Source: Carya illinoinensis (taxonomy: Eukaryota > Streptophyta > Magnoliopsida > Fagales > Juglandaceae). From it: 64,000 nucleotides of DNA. The notes beneath the pieces are model-generated. The model saw only the letters and a program-made list of their open reading frames with translations, made no database searches and was not told the DNA's origin. The translations under genes and the position numbers were made by a program. How positions within the stretch are numbered: the first letter of the stretch is position 1; each line of letters begins with the position of its first letter. Of the stretch, positions 12,502 through 24,479 are shown piece after piece. The stretch lies in the NCBI RefSeq assembly GCF_018687715.1, contig NC_056758.1, positions 36,613,467-36,677,466 on the forward strand, read 5' to 3'.

Positions 12502-15500
12502 TCAGTGCTCAGCTATTAAAGCTGAGTTATCCCCATGAGAGAAAGTAACAAGATTGTTGTTTGTATGGATGGCAGTTCCGCAGTCTGAATTATTGGCTTC
12601 ACGTTCACCCTACTCAAGGAAAAATGCCAAAAAAGAAAGGACGCAGCTTTAATATTGCAGGGACAATGAAAGAATAATGTAAACAAAACAATAACTGGAT
12701 CCTGATACGTATACACTTCATGAGAAGCATACCTGTTCAGCCAGGCTAACAGAATGATCCTGGGTTTTCTTAGAAAGATCCCTCAAAGCCCCCTGCAGAG
12801 TTGAATTGTCAAAAATTAGGATAGTATTGAAAGATGAGAAGAAGATGCCTAGCAGATTTTGAAGTAATGCCCACAAATAATTGTCTCGAGTTAGGCCTTG
12901 AATGATTGGCTCAGCATATTATTGGGGAAAATTTGGCGGGAACAATATTCAGCAGCAAGTATAATAAACAAGAGTAGACAGAATCTGTAATTACAAACTA
13001 TACAAGTAGGTAGAGAAAGCTCTAATATCACAACAAAAGTTCAGGTATACTCCAGTGATCCATGATGAGTATCACAGAGACAAACGATTGAAGACTGGAG
13101 GAATTATCCATGTAACTTATAGGGGATGCCCTTGTGAAAAAAAAAGAACCCGTAGAAGATCCAGGCTGGACAAATGTCTTAGGAAAGAGATGTCATTACA
13201 TTCCTTCACATTAACTATACTAAACACTAGTTCGGTTATTTTTATTAGAATGTCATCATGATGATGAGATTAAACTCTGAATGCATTCAAAGACATTCCC
13301 AGAGTGCAACAGTCACTTTATTGAGCCGGTGAAGAATAAAAACCTGCTAAATGGCATTACCTTACATCATTTACAAGACAATACAATCAACTTCAGGCCT
13401 CGACATATGTTGGTAATTAATCCTAGACTATTTGTGTGTAAGTTGGGTGTGCAAATACAGAAAAGATTTCAAAGAAAACTGATAACAACTACCTTTCTGA
13501 ACTGATAAAAGAAAAGACCAGACGAAAATAAAAGTTCTCACATATTTGTTACAACTATTAGTCCACTTTGCTTTTCTCATTTGAACCCTATGATTCAATA
13601 CTCCACAATCCGCTTATCATATCTATCACCCTTTAATCTAAAAGGCATAAAACACTAGCAGGCAAATGAGTCGATGGCATGAACATTAGTTCAAAACTTG
13701 AAACTATATTGACATGGCAACTAGGTAAGATGTGGTATATATATATTTTTTTTATAAATAAGATGTGGTATATATATCATTGTACAATTTGTACCACTGA
13801 AGCCAGGATAGACAACATTATCCAAAGAGAAGATCTCAAGCCTCATTGGGCATTATAAAATGCAAAATTTTAATGTCTACCATAAAACACTTGGCTATTG
13901 AGGACAAAAAAGCATTCAAATCATTCGAAATAATACTAACCCTGTTTGCCCAAAAAAGTCCGCAGGCATTGCAAAGAGACCTTGGACCAGATGGCCCCCG
14001 CCGCATCATTGGAGTGGACTTTGAACTTATGCCACAATGTGTACATCTAGACAAGCATGCAAAAATACCAGGAGTAAAAAAAGATGTAAGCATGCACAAA
14101 AAATCTGATACAGTAAAATATAATTTAGGCCATGTTTGGACACTGAGAATTCTCAAAATTTTCAAAACTTCTCATAATTTCATTACCAAACATCACTCAA
14201 ACAACATTTTCAATTTTAAATTTTCAACTTTTTCATCTAATCATTACCTAATCATTATTCAAACACAAAAATAATCACTACAACTTTTACAAACATTAAA
14301 ACAAAAATAATATTAAAAACTTATGGTCAAACAATTTTTTAACTTTATAATATTTTTATTCAACTTTTTCTCACTCTTTTCCCAAAACCCAATAAAACAT
14401 CTTCACTCAAACAACTTCACTACTATTCACAAAATTCTGAGATACTCCTAGTGTCCAAACAGGCCTTTATGTTTTATTTATTTATTATCAGTAAATAAGA
14501 AATTTTATTGATAACAAACATGCCCTTATTTTCAAAAGATCAGAAAAAATCCAACAGTGTCTAGAAGAAGGTAACAATATTCAGGATTAAACTCACGAGG
14601 CTTCTTGTGGACTATCATCTTGCCCTGACTCCTGGAGGGTACCCCAATTATAAGCTCCTTCCGACTTTTTAGAAGAAGTAAATTGACCCTTATTGCGCTG
14701 CATCCTGGTGCAGCATAACATATAAGAAACAGGAAAAAGAGAATGCCTGGTTACATACAAAGTGTCACAACAATGATAACCAGCAAAAGAATAATGCAAA
14801 ACCACATCAATAAGTGGCAGGCAGAGGAAAATAAAACAATATTCCCCTATCATATTCTTTAACAAGATTTCATTCTGCCAAAACATACACTACAAAATTT
14901 AATAGGTTGTTTGTAAAAATTAGGATTTTTATTATGTTTGATAAGTCAAAATTATCCATAAGAGTGATGCTATAGCTTGCTAAAGGAAGGCTGATCATAT
15001 TAGATTATTGAAACAAGACTCACACACCCTGCACCAACCAAAAAACTTTATGGACAAGGTAAAAAGCATTTGTGGTGGTTGTTTAGGTTCTCTTTTTGGC
15101 TAACGATTGTTATCCACTATCATCTATTCTTTTCAACTTATAATTGTGGGAGGGGGGAGTTCCACTAAACCCAAGAATATAACAATACACATTCTTGTAG
15201 GAATACAGTTCATACCACTGTAAAACTCAAGTTCAAGATTTGGGGTAGAAGATGGCTCCAAGGTTAGATTTTATTTGTGTTGTGGAAAATGAAGCTTTCC
15301 TGAATGTGTGCATTGTCGCTCATCCTAAGAATGCATGGGGGACCATTTGGAGATATCTAATGATTTCCTCAGATGGAGTATAAGCTTTCTCAGAATGGCT
15401 CATGGTAGGGAAGCAGTGCCTTCATTGCAATCTTTGACCTGTTGTATTCCACCGGCTGAGAAGAGGAGGGGAATTCCAAGAGATGATTGTCCCAAGTCTG

Positions 15501-18500
15501 TTCCTTCTATAATGTCCTTATTTTTCATGATAACACTCTTTCCTAGGAATATCATGTAGTGGACTAAGATGGGCCCCCCCCCCCCCCCCCCCCCAACACC
15601 CAAATAGCTACCTTTCTTTGCTTGGACAGGCTCTCTTTAGGAGTGACTCTCACAACAAATAACGAAGGAAAATAAACATTGTGGTGTGATAACTTGGTGT
15701 TGCATGTACAAGGGTAGAAAGTTTGTTAATAATCTTTTACTCCATTATGAGATATACTAGTTGGTTTGGGGAATTACTTCTTCAGTCGGACTATTTGACT
15801 TGGGTAATGCCCAAAATAATAGTGGACCTTTTTGGTGCTTGGAGAGTATTAAAACAGAAGTGCACAAATTGCAGTAGTGTGGAATATGGTCCTTACGTGC
15901 CTCGTATGTAAGGAAAAATGACAAAAATTTTGAGAACAGAGAATGGATGTTGGAGGAGCTCAAAATTTTCCTATTCAATACTCTCTTCCTTGAAAATTTC
16001 TAAAGATTTCAATAGGCTCAACTTTCATAATGTTCTTGCATCTTTTTCTACTCCTAGATAGGTTTTTCTCTTGCATACGTCCAGTATACCTAGGTTGCAC
16101 CTTTTGTGCTTTCCAATAAAATTTATCGCTGAGTAATAAATTCAATTTACAGAGGTTGTTTTCAATTTGGCGAATCATTTAAGCTCCAGAAAATATAAGC
16201 TTTCCAAAACATGAGATCAGTCGCATATAAAGAAAGCACTTAATTCAATCAGTAGGGGCATCACTACTAAAATTTTATATCCACATAAAAAGTTCACTGT
16301 CCACCCAAGTCAAGTAGCATCCTTAGAAATTTTAGACATCAGTTTGAATCGAAGTTCCATTAAAGAGAAGCATAAACTTTGATTTGAGCTCAACAAATTA
16401 ATAAATCAAGCTTTTGAAAAGCCGATGAAGTAACAAGTACTTCACAGGTAATAAACAGGTGGGATGGCTAGTAATAAACAACCATGTAGTCGAGTTCTAT
16501 GAGCATTTACTTTCTGAACAGGTGGGATGGCGGCCTAAACTTGAGGGGCTTGGGTTTGAGTCCATTGATACTAATCAGGTAGATCGACTGGAGAGGGCAT
16601 TTGAGGAGATGGAGGTTTATGAAGTTGTGAGAAAAATGGCAAAAGATAAGGCACCGGGCCCTGACGGTTTTTCGATGGGTTTTTTTCAAACTTGTTGGGC
16701 TATATTGAAAGAAGATCTAATGAAGGTGTTCCAGGAGTTCTACTCAAAGGGGAGGTTTGAAAAAAGCCTTAATGCTACTTTTCTCGCACTAATCCCAAAG
16801 AAGGTGGGGGCAGAGGAGGTAAAGGAGTTCCGACCTATTAGCTTAGTAGATGGGGTATACAAGATATTATCAAAGGTTTTAGCGAACCGTTTGAGTGAGG
16901 TAGTGGGCAAACTTATTTCGAAGCCTCAAAATGCTTTTGTAAAGGATAGACAAATCCTAGATGCGGTTCTTATTGCTAATGAATGCATTGATAGTCCTCT
17001 GAAAATTGGTGAGGCAGGGATCATTTGCAAGTTAGATATGGAGAAGGCGTACGATCACGTAAACTGGGACTTTCTTCTTGATTTGTTGGGGAAATGTGGT
17101 TTCGGGGAGAGATAGTGCTTGTGGATTAAGTGGTGTATATCAACGGTAAAATTTTCTGTCTTGATAAATGGAAGTCCAACTGGATTTTTCCATAGCACAC
17201 GAGGTTTGAGACAAGGAGACCCGCTATCCCCACTGCTCTTTGTTATTGTGATGGAGGCATTGAGTAGAATGTCTTCGGCCTTGGTTGCGAATGGTTTGGT
17301 GGCTAGATTCAAGGTTGGCTCTCCGAATAGGGGGCAAGTTAACATATCTCATTTGTTGTTTGCAGATGATACTCTTTTCTTTTGCGAACCAGACCCTTAT
17401 CAGATCGAGTCCTGAAGGCTCTTCTACTTTGCTTTGAAGCAACTTCCGGACTAAAGGTTAACTTGCAAAAATCAGAGATGATACCCATTGGAGGAGTTAG
17501 GCGTATCAGACAGTTGGCTAGTATTTTGGGCTGTACGACAGCGAGGTTACCCATGACATATTTGGGGCTTCCGTTGGGGGCGGTTTCGAGAGCGGCTCCA
17601 ATATGGGATTCAGTTATAGAGAAAGTGGAAAGTCGTCTAGCCGGTTGGAAGAGATTATACTTGTCAAAAGGCGGAAGGATTACATTGATCAAGAGTACTC
17701 TATCGAATTTACCTACCTATTTCTTGTCATTGTTCCCTATTCCAGCAAAGGTGGCAATCCGACTTGAGAAACTTCAAAGGGATTTTTTGTGGGGTGGATT
17801 GGGAGAGGAACACAAATTTCATTTGGTTAAGTGGGAAAGTGTATGCAGCCCTATCTCGAACGGGGGATTGGGTATTAGAAATATGAAAACCTTCAATCAG
17901 GCGTTGCTAGGTAAATGGTTGTGGCGGTATCACAAGGAACCGGAATCCCTTTGGAAGACAGTAATAGAGAACAAATATGGGAAATTATGGGGGGGTTGGT
18001 GCACAAAAGAAGTGAGAGGAGCTAACGGAGTGGGTTTGTGGAAACATATAAGAAGAGGGTGGGAGGTGTTCTCACGCCATACTCACTTTCGTCTAGGAGA
18101 AGGAGACCGCATAAAGTTCTGGTATGACATATGGTGCGACCATGTTGCTCTAAAGGAATCTTTTCCTACACTATTTAGAGTAGCAAGAGATACTGAAGCT
18201 TCAGTAGCAGAAGTAAGGGTAAGATCTGGGGAGCAAATTCAATGGAACATCAACTTTAGTAGGGCGGCACAAGATTGGGAGATGAGCAGTTTTGAAGCTT
18301 TTTATAGCCTTCTGTATTCAAGTGAAGCGAGTATTTCACAGGATAGTCTATGGTTGATACCTGCAGCCAAAGGCATTTTTTCGGTGCGCTCTTTTTATAA
18401 GGCTCTTATTCAAGAGACACCTACCCAGTTCCCTTGGAGAAAGTTATGGAGACATAAGGCGCCTCCCAAAGCTGCATTTTTTGTGTGAACAGCATCCCTT

Positions 18501-20249
18501 GGCAAGACTCTTACTACTGATAACTTGAGGAAGCGTAGGGTGATCATCATAAATTGGTGTTGTATGTGTAAGGAGGGGGACGAATCGGTGGACCATCTCT
18601 TAATTCACTGCGAGATAGCAAGAGGGTTATGGAATGAGGTGCTGGGTAGAATCGACTTGGCTTGGGTTATGCCTGAGAAGGTGGCAGGAGTAGTGGCTAG
18701 CTGGACAAATATGAGAGGCAACCAACAGATAAGAGAGGTGTGGAAGATGATACCCATATGCATTATGTGGTGTTTATGGCAAGAACGCAATGCAAGGACC
18801 TTTGAAGACAAAGAGAGATCGATGGAGGAATTGAAAGTTTTCTTTTTTAGAACTCTTTGTATTTGGACCATAGCGGTTGATTTTAATGGCCTAGAGCTAC
18901 ATGATTTTCTAATGTCCATCGCCCATACGTAGTGATGGAAACTATACTTTGTACTGGGCAATTGCCTATTCTTTTGATAATATAATTTATTTACTTATCA
19001 AAAAAAAAAGTAACAAGTACTTCACATCAAATGGCTGAAAAGAATTAGAAACAACCAGAAAGCATCTCTTATTCCAAAGTCCAGCACCGATTTGACAAGA
19101 ACAAGATACATAAATAGCACCCCATCAGTTATTTTTCTTTTTAGTCACAAATCATGTTTGATTCGTAGAGCTCAAATCTATTTGGACAAAAAAACTAGTG
19201 TACACAAAAATTCACCAAACCTGAGGGCAACCTCTTGACGAACACTATATCTAACTTTCTTATCAAAGCATCGCTCTTTTCTCTTCTGGCGGAACCTATT
19301 TAATGAGGCCACTCTGTGTGGTTGACTACACTTTACAGGATACTCCATAACACCACCCTGCAGAAAATGTAGCCCATAAAGAAAAGCACCGATAACATTA
19401 TCAAATGTAAATGTCCATAAGATTCTTGGTTTGCAGAAGTACCCTCTGGTTCTGAGGCAACATCTCGTTTTGTGGTCCCGAAGATAGTTCACAGCCCCCG
19501 AGAAGTAGCAACACTGCTTGAACCTAACATTACGAACCAACAACACAACTTTATAATCAAATCTTTGAAAATACGCAAAACCCGAACCCCAATTCTCCGT
19601 TTGGTTGCCGAGAATCTGTCGGAGAAACATGTGGTGAAACTTTGGTTGATTCGAGTCGCATTTTGCTTTGTTTTCACCAAATTAATGAATTTTAAATCTT
19701 ATCGAGCTCAATTGAGGAGAGATTTTACATATCTCAGCTATCAAATAGAGACAAAAATATCGAAATTTCATATCTCAGCTCTCAAATAGAGACAAAAATA
19801 TCGAAATTCTGAAATTTGAGTCTCTCCTGTTCCCACATTTTCTCAGCATCCAAACAGCACATCAAGAAAAATACTACGAAACCCAAACCAGATAATTCAC
19901 CGTCAAAACAACGGGAGAAAGATTGCACCTTGTCAGGGGTAACAGAGTCGAACACATAGACTTGGCCTCGAAACGAGAGCGTCAGCTGGCTGGTATCTTC
20001 TTGACGCTGAATCACCATCTCCGATGCTCCGCCACCACCGCCATGAACGTAAACAGCTTCAGCGGTGACGTCATCGACGACACCACCAACCGCGCCGCCA
20101 GAGTCGTCGATCGAGTGGGCTTCGTAGCGAATGTGAGAGTTTTCAATGGACTCTGCGCAGGCGCCGGCGCCGGCGCCGGAAACGTCATCGTCGTCGGCTG
20201 GCCCAGAGATCTGGTTGGGCATGTTCAGGGGCTGGGTGCGTCCGTACAT
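12502..20249 (-). CDS. TIFY-CCT-GATA transcription factor (ZIM/ZML-type), gene B
   Basis: A tandem paralogue of gene A in the same orientation. Seven exons by my splicing: 19929-20249, 19443-19523, 19221-19357, 14597-14704, 13941-14046, 12733-12792 and 12502-12609, in frame throughout with GT-AG borders, giving 306 aa. Domains: a Gly/Ala/Asp-rich N-terminus coded by a GCCGGC repeat (20161-20178), [15 protein letters not shown] at about 90-100, CCT at about 150-190 ([20 protein letters not shown]), and a GATA finger C-x2-C-x20-C-x2-C at 217-244 (CTHCG ... LCNACG) followed by [14 protein letters not shown]. Intron positions and phases across TIFY, CCT and GATA match gene A, but the acidic tail exons 7-10 of gene A are replaced here by one exon ending LIAEH. 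Intron 3 is about 4.5 kb, mostly LINE sequence. Expected role: nuclear DNA-binding regulator. Confidence 0.9.
14127..14466. mobile_element. MITE with AGGCCTGTTTGGACAC ends in intron 4 of gene B
   Basis: The termini are inverted repeats: AGGCCATGTTTGGACACT at the left and AGTGTCCAAACAGGCCT at the right, with further symmetry (GAGAATTCTCA / TTCTGAGATACTCCT). About 340 bp, A/T-rich and non-coding, with an interior of CATTACC/CAAACA words. The GGCCTGTTTGGA end is typical of Harbinger-type MITEs. A clean 3-bp duplication could not be confirmed (TTA against TTT). Confidence 0.7.
15240..16140 (+). mobile_element. decayed LINE remnant in intron 3 of gene B
   Basis: Plus-strand frames from about 15700 to 16100 recall the ORF2 C-terminus of L1-type LINEs ([17 protein letters not shown], then [20 protein letters not shown], then a [10 protein letters not shown] tail), with several stops and frame shifts. 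The part from 15240 to 15600 may belong to the same remnant but is not recognisable. A run of 21 C residues lies at 15574-15594. Much older than the neighbouring LINE insertion. Confidence 0.55.
16447..19007 (+). mobile_element. 5'-truncated L1-type LINE inserted in intron 3 of gene B
   Basis: A 2.56-kb insertion bounded by a perfect 19-bp target duplication, AAGTAACAAGTACTTCACA (16428-16446 and 19008-19026), ending in a short A-run. It lies on the plus strand, antisense to the host gene. It keeps the reverse transcriptase and the C-terminal zinc-binding region of ORF2 but lacks the endonuclease and ORF1. The perfect duplication and few lesions suggest a fairly recent insertion. Confidence 0.92.
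16459..18932 (+). pseudogene. LINE ORF2 remnant: reverse transcriptase + zf-RVT tail
   Basis: Frame 1 holds the N-terminal RT ([72 protein letters not shown]), interrupted by one in-frame TAG at 17113-17115. It continues with [20 protein letters not shown] and the catalytic FADDT (about 17359). A one-base frameshift near 17400 moves the reading to frame 3 ([43 protein letters not shown]), and a TGA at 18486-18488 replaces a Trp codon before the zinc-binding region ([19 protein letters not shown]). It cannot make a full protein. As a template it would be copied only in trans. Confidence 0.9.
20161..20178. repeat. GCCGGC hexamer repeat in exon 1 of gene B
   Basis: Three tandem GCCGGC-type hexamers in coding sequence encode an Ala-Gly run (GAGAGA) ahead of the TIFY domain. 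Such runs commonly vary in length between alleles. Confidence 0.7.
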
Positions 20250-20317
20250 TGGGTTCTGGCGAATTGGAGGAAGTGTATATGGGGCATTACAGAGGTAAAC
20301 GAGTGCAGTGGGGAAAA

Positions 20318-20335
20318 AACCCTAGCTCTAGGGTT
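20318..20335. promoter_or_regulatory. inverted telo-box pair in the leader of gene B
   Basis: AACCCTAGCTCTAGGGTT is a perfect inverted repeat of AACCCTA with a 4-base centre, about 70 bp upstream of the gene B ATG. Gene A has a single telo-box in the equivalent place. Telo-boxes are known binding sites of TRB/telobox proteins in plant promoters. Function here is inferred from the motif only. Confidence 0.5.
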
Positions 20336-20479
20336 GTGAGAGGAAGATAAAGAAGAGAGTATATGCGTGAATTAGACACGCCAATTGTAGGTTTTGAAGA
20401 GTGTTGTGTTGTGAGGGAGTTTTGGGTGAGAGAGAGAGAGAGGGGTGGGAGAGCGGTATCAGTATGCAACGGGTAAAGG

Positions 20480-22205
20480 TGGCCCCGATCGGATTTGGAT
20501 CCCTGCGTAATTCTCCTATTTAGACTGTAGAGAGTGGGAGGTTTTAATTTTTAATCCAAAATGCATTTATTATCTACTTAGCAAAACAAATTAACAGATA
20601 AATCTCTTAAAAAAATTTCAGTAATGTGTTGAGTGTGTTAAAAAAATTATGGTAAATAAATTTTCTCTTAAAATTTTATCAAACTATCTTAAACGTCGAA
20701 TAATTTTTTCATACATAAAAATTATGTTAATACCACCAATTTCAAAAATTCAAGACCAATAATCTGTTAATACAATGCAATGAGAAGTGCTATACACTAT
20801 CATTTTTATAAGTGCTATATACTACTAACATTTTTGTTAAGAGTGGATGGTAAGGCCTCGCACCATGTCTTCCCACCCTTCACCGGTTGGCCTCGCATGA
20901 GCGGCCAAGTGACACCGATTGTCAGGTGTAGGGTGCGAGCCCTCGTTCTCATCCTGTCTCCGTTGACCCCAACTAGTATCTCTCTTTTTGTATGGTTGGT
21001 TTTTGTTCATAAGTTTAGTGTTTTGGTTCATTGAACCATAACTGAATCATTAATGTTTTTTGGTATTTTGTATTGGAATATAAGGAGCGAGGGGATGAAC
21101 TAGGGGTTAATCCACCCCAGCATGCAAAAGGGGGGCAAACCTCCCCCCACCCATGCAAAGAGCAGGGCACAAGAAATGGGTACTCCCGTCTGGAGATGCA
21201 GATAGCACCTCTAATAATATGGTAGGCATGAATGATTGGAAAATTTTTTATTATTCATTACTTATTATCAAATTAGATGCCATATAAGGAATTAATGAAG
21301 AGACAAAAATTAAGAAGATTGTGGATAGAATTTTCAAAATGAAGTTTTGTAAACAATAGCATGAAAAGTAAAAACTTGACCCAAACTACAAGCATAAAAG
21401 TGTAAGTCAAAAAAATCAAATACTTGAGCATCGTTTTAATTTTCCTTGTTAAGTTTTGTGTTATTCCAAGGTTCAAAGTCCATCAAAAACTCAAACCAAT
21501 CTAAAAACCTGTTTGAAAAGTGAGATGATTTCATTAATCTTATATCATTTCATCTTAAAATTTTTCAAAATTTATTTCCCAAATATCACTATAGCATATA
21601 CTTTTCAATTTCAATTTTTCAATTTTTTTCATCCAACCATTACAACTTTTTCAAACTTCTAAGTAAAATACAAAAAAATGCAACACTTTCAAATTTTAAA
21701 ACAAAAATAATATTAAAAAAATAATTTAATTTTATAATATTTTCATTCATCTCTTTATTTCTCATTTTCTAAAAACCAATTAAACATCTCTTAACTTGAA
21801 ATATTTAATTACTATTCACAAAAATCTCATATTATCTTTTTAGTCAGGCATGCCCTAAAACACCCTCACCATAATTCAAAATAGATTTTTTTTTTATTTT
21901 TTTATTTTTTTGTTCCTTTTAAAATTTGAGAACACGCTGATTTCGATTTTATTTTATTTTTTCTGAAATAACCAGGGAATATGATAACAAAGACAAAATT
22001 TAGACCCAAACAAAACCATGGGCTGAAGTAAGCAACAGGCCCATGATTATAACTCGCTCCGAATAAGACTCAAACATCATGCCTAAATCTGGGAACTCAT
22101 ATAAAGGTCCATACCCGAATTAATATTATTAGAATAAAGCTACAGCTACCGATCGATAAATGTATTTCATATTTTTTAATTTTTTGTTTTTTTACATGCA
22201 TATTT
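20480..22205. other. intergenic DNA upstream of gene B
   Basis: No supported gene. A (GA)n stretch at about 20430-20442 lies in the probable promoter. A GC-richer block at about 20850-20960 and a G/C-rich block at 21080-21190 (GGGGGGC/CCCCCC words) look like transposon debris that I cannot classify. The MITE at 21505-21855 occupies the centre. Confidence 0.4.
21505..21855. mobile_element. divergent relative of the 14127-14466 MITE
   Basis: Starts AACCTGTTTGAAAAGTGAGA, ends with the near reverse complement AATCTCATATTATC ... AGTCAGGCATG, and shares interior words with the intron MITE (TTCAAACTT, AAACAAAAATAATATTAAAA, TTTTATAATATTTTCATTCA, CTACTATTCACAAAA). Termini are more eroded, so boundaries are approximate. 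Confidence 0.55.
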
Positions 22206-22210
22206 TAACA

Positions 22211-22240
22211 CTAGGTGAAAGCAAGTGCAATTCACGTTTG
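22211..22240 (-). other. candidate Helitron 3' terminus (hairpin + CTAG)
   Basis: On the minus strand: AAGCAAACGTGAATTGCACTT then GCTTTCACCTAG and T. The arms AAGCAA/TTGCTT pair, an inner GTG/CAC extends the stem, and CTAG (CTRR) follows 4 bases after the stem with T as the next host base. This matches the canonical short hairpin followed by CTRR-T. No second copy of this end is seen next to RPA copy 1, so only the outer copy looks like the element end. Confidence 0.65.
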
Positions 22241-22280
22241 CTTAGTTTATATGTAATTTTTTTGATTAAGAATTAATTTG

Positions 22281-23760
22281 TTATTAATGAAGATGCAATA
22301 TTTTTTGTTAATTAAATAAATAATGATGTAATGTTTATATAATTGATAAATAATTAAACGTTGTGATATATTAAAAAAGAAGAGCATTAATAGAATCTAT
22401 AGCATGGTCTTATAAATAAATATTGCTCATAGTTCTATAAAAGCTGTTTGAGATCATTTTGATCCTAATATGACGATCCAGCATTTTTCTCATCTTACAC
22501 TGCTTCAATAGAGAGGACATTAAACTGCCTATATTTTTTCTTCTTAAATTTCTCTAGATCTGCATAAACTTGAATCTTCCAAATTTGTTTTGATAATTTC
22601 TCCGTAACGCTTTTAACATACGGTCGATTTTCTTACAAAATAAATTTTGAATAGCTTTACATAATTAATAAAAAAAACCCAATTTTTTTTGTAATTAATT
22701 CATTATAACAAAACTCAACTTTTGAAGAAAAATTAAAGAGATACCTCTCCAACATGTTCCATCAATTCAATTGCTGAACAACCAAGTATCTATTCTACTA
22801 CTTCACCAGACATAGTAGCAGCTAGCTTTCCAGTATTATCGTCCAGTTCAACATATGCCATAGCACTTTAAATGCGTTGAATATATTAATTTCAATTTGA
22901 ATAGTGTTAAATTATAAATTAAATCAGATATCAATTTTAAATTAAAATTGTAAGATACATAACATGGTTTGCAGACCCATTGGCTTTTACAATATATACA
23001 AACAAAGTTTTCATTATATTTATATCCAGTTCTTTTATTACAGCCAAAGTATGACATGTAATAAAATATTTGGGTAAAGTCAATAACATTTATCTTCGCT
23101 TTTATCCAGAATTTTGCTTTCTACATTAAATTATAATAAATTTTTAGAATGAATGTTTTTGTAAATATTTTAATTTATTACTAATAAAATAATATTTATC
23201 GCCACGGGTTGTAAACCCTTAATCAACTCTACAATATCACAATTCTTCACAATTTCCCGAATACCAATAGATGACAGTGATGCAGATGAGTATGTCAAGG
23301 ATCTTGCAATGATACTTTTAATTATCAAATCGTTATTCTCCGCCCTTAAAATTCAGAAAAGAATAATAATGTAAGAAAATGAAATATACATGTAAATTAC
23401 ATAAATTACATAATTAACTCTAATATAAATGCATTAATATGTAATTGTTAATTTCTAAGAATTACCATTGCTTCATTTCAGCTGCCTCATGAAGAAGATG
23501 ATTGATTATAAAGGTACTTGATGGACGTGATGACAGAGACAATCCTTTGTTGAAATTGAGATCAATATTAGTTTTAGTATATATAATATGAATAAATATC
23601 TAAGCTGTTTTATTATTATAAATACCGTTATATAATCTAACAGATATTTTTGTTCCAAGTATTATTGGCTTATCTTCAATAATATCTGATATTTTTTGAC
23701 ATTCGTTTTGGACAAATTGACCCCACATAGTCAAACATATGGGTTCAAGCTACCCATATG
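22281..23760 (-). pseudogene. partial second copy of the Helitron RPA1-like gene (3' half)
   Basis: A direct duplicate of 24480-25980, roughly 1.48 kb and visibly about 90% alike. Minus-strand frames give the RPA C-terminal zinc-ribbon/OB region (CNKRTGYKYNENFVCIYCKS), then ELDDNTGKLAATMSG and LGCSAIELMEHVGE. It lacks the N-terminal OB folds and cannot make a full RPA protein. AT-rich introns separate the coding pieces. Confidence 0.7.
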
Positions 23761-24298
23761 TTAAAATTATTTAAATATAATTTTATGAATTAATCTGACT
23801 TCATGTAATATTGCAATATATAAAATATATAATCAAAGTAGTATAAATTTAAAATTTCTCTTTTATAATTTTTTTTTTACAAATAATAATATTACATATA
23901 ATTGTAAAGTGTGCAAACGTTGTAAAGTCATTTTGGAAAAGAGAGATTTATTATTAAAAAAATGAGAAAACTTGGAAGCTGGTCTGGTTGTTGTTACTCA
24001 ATAAATAGCCCGCCTCCACGTAAGCCTTCTATCGTACATATTGTAGAGTTGCCTACACCTGATCAACTCATCGTATAGCCCAACCCTCCCGTGCCTCCAT
24101 CACATGAGATCTTGACCCCACACTCATCCTTGGCAGCAACTCGACCCCTCGAGCCAAGTATTGGACGGACCTTGAGGCCCTTAATTGCCACGGACGGAGC
24201 TCAACCCTCAGAGAAAAACTCACTGGAACTCGACGGACGAAAACTGTGAGATATCGACCCCTAATGGTGTAAATCAGTTTTGGATAAATCAATTTATG

Positions 24299-24343
<45 letters not shown>

Positions 24344-24479
24344 CCCTAACCACTTGCATTCTAAAAACTATTTTTCTCAATATCCCAAATGGTGTGTACT
24401 TAGACTTATAAGAACATGATTTTAGTTTGGTTGGGCATATCACAATCACATTTCAATTTAATTATCTGGGTGGGTTGGG
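23761..24479. other. spacer between the duplicated RPA halves, with a (CT)20 microsatellite
   Basis: A single-copy spacer containing a GC-richer stretch (about 24040-24260) of no recognised coding value, a pure (CT)n tract at 24302-24340, and near 23895-23970 a segment resembling one end of the MITE at 43498. It may be an insertion that separates the two RPA copies. Confidence 0.45.

Noticed and set aside
13846..14274. 142-codon plus-strand frame across exon 5 of gene B
   Set aside because: Antisense shadow of the GATA-finger exon plus MITE sequence.
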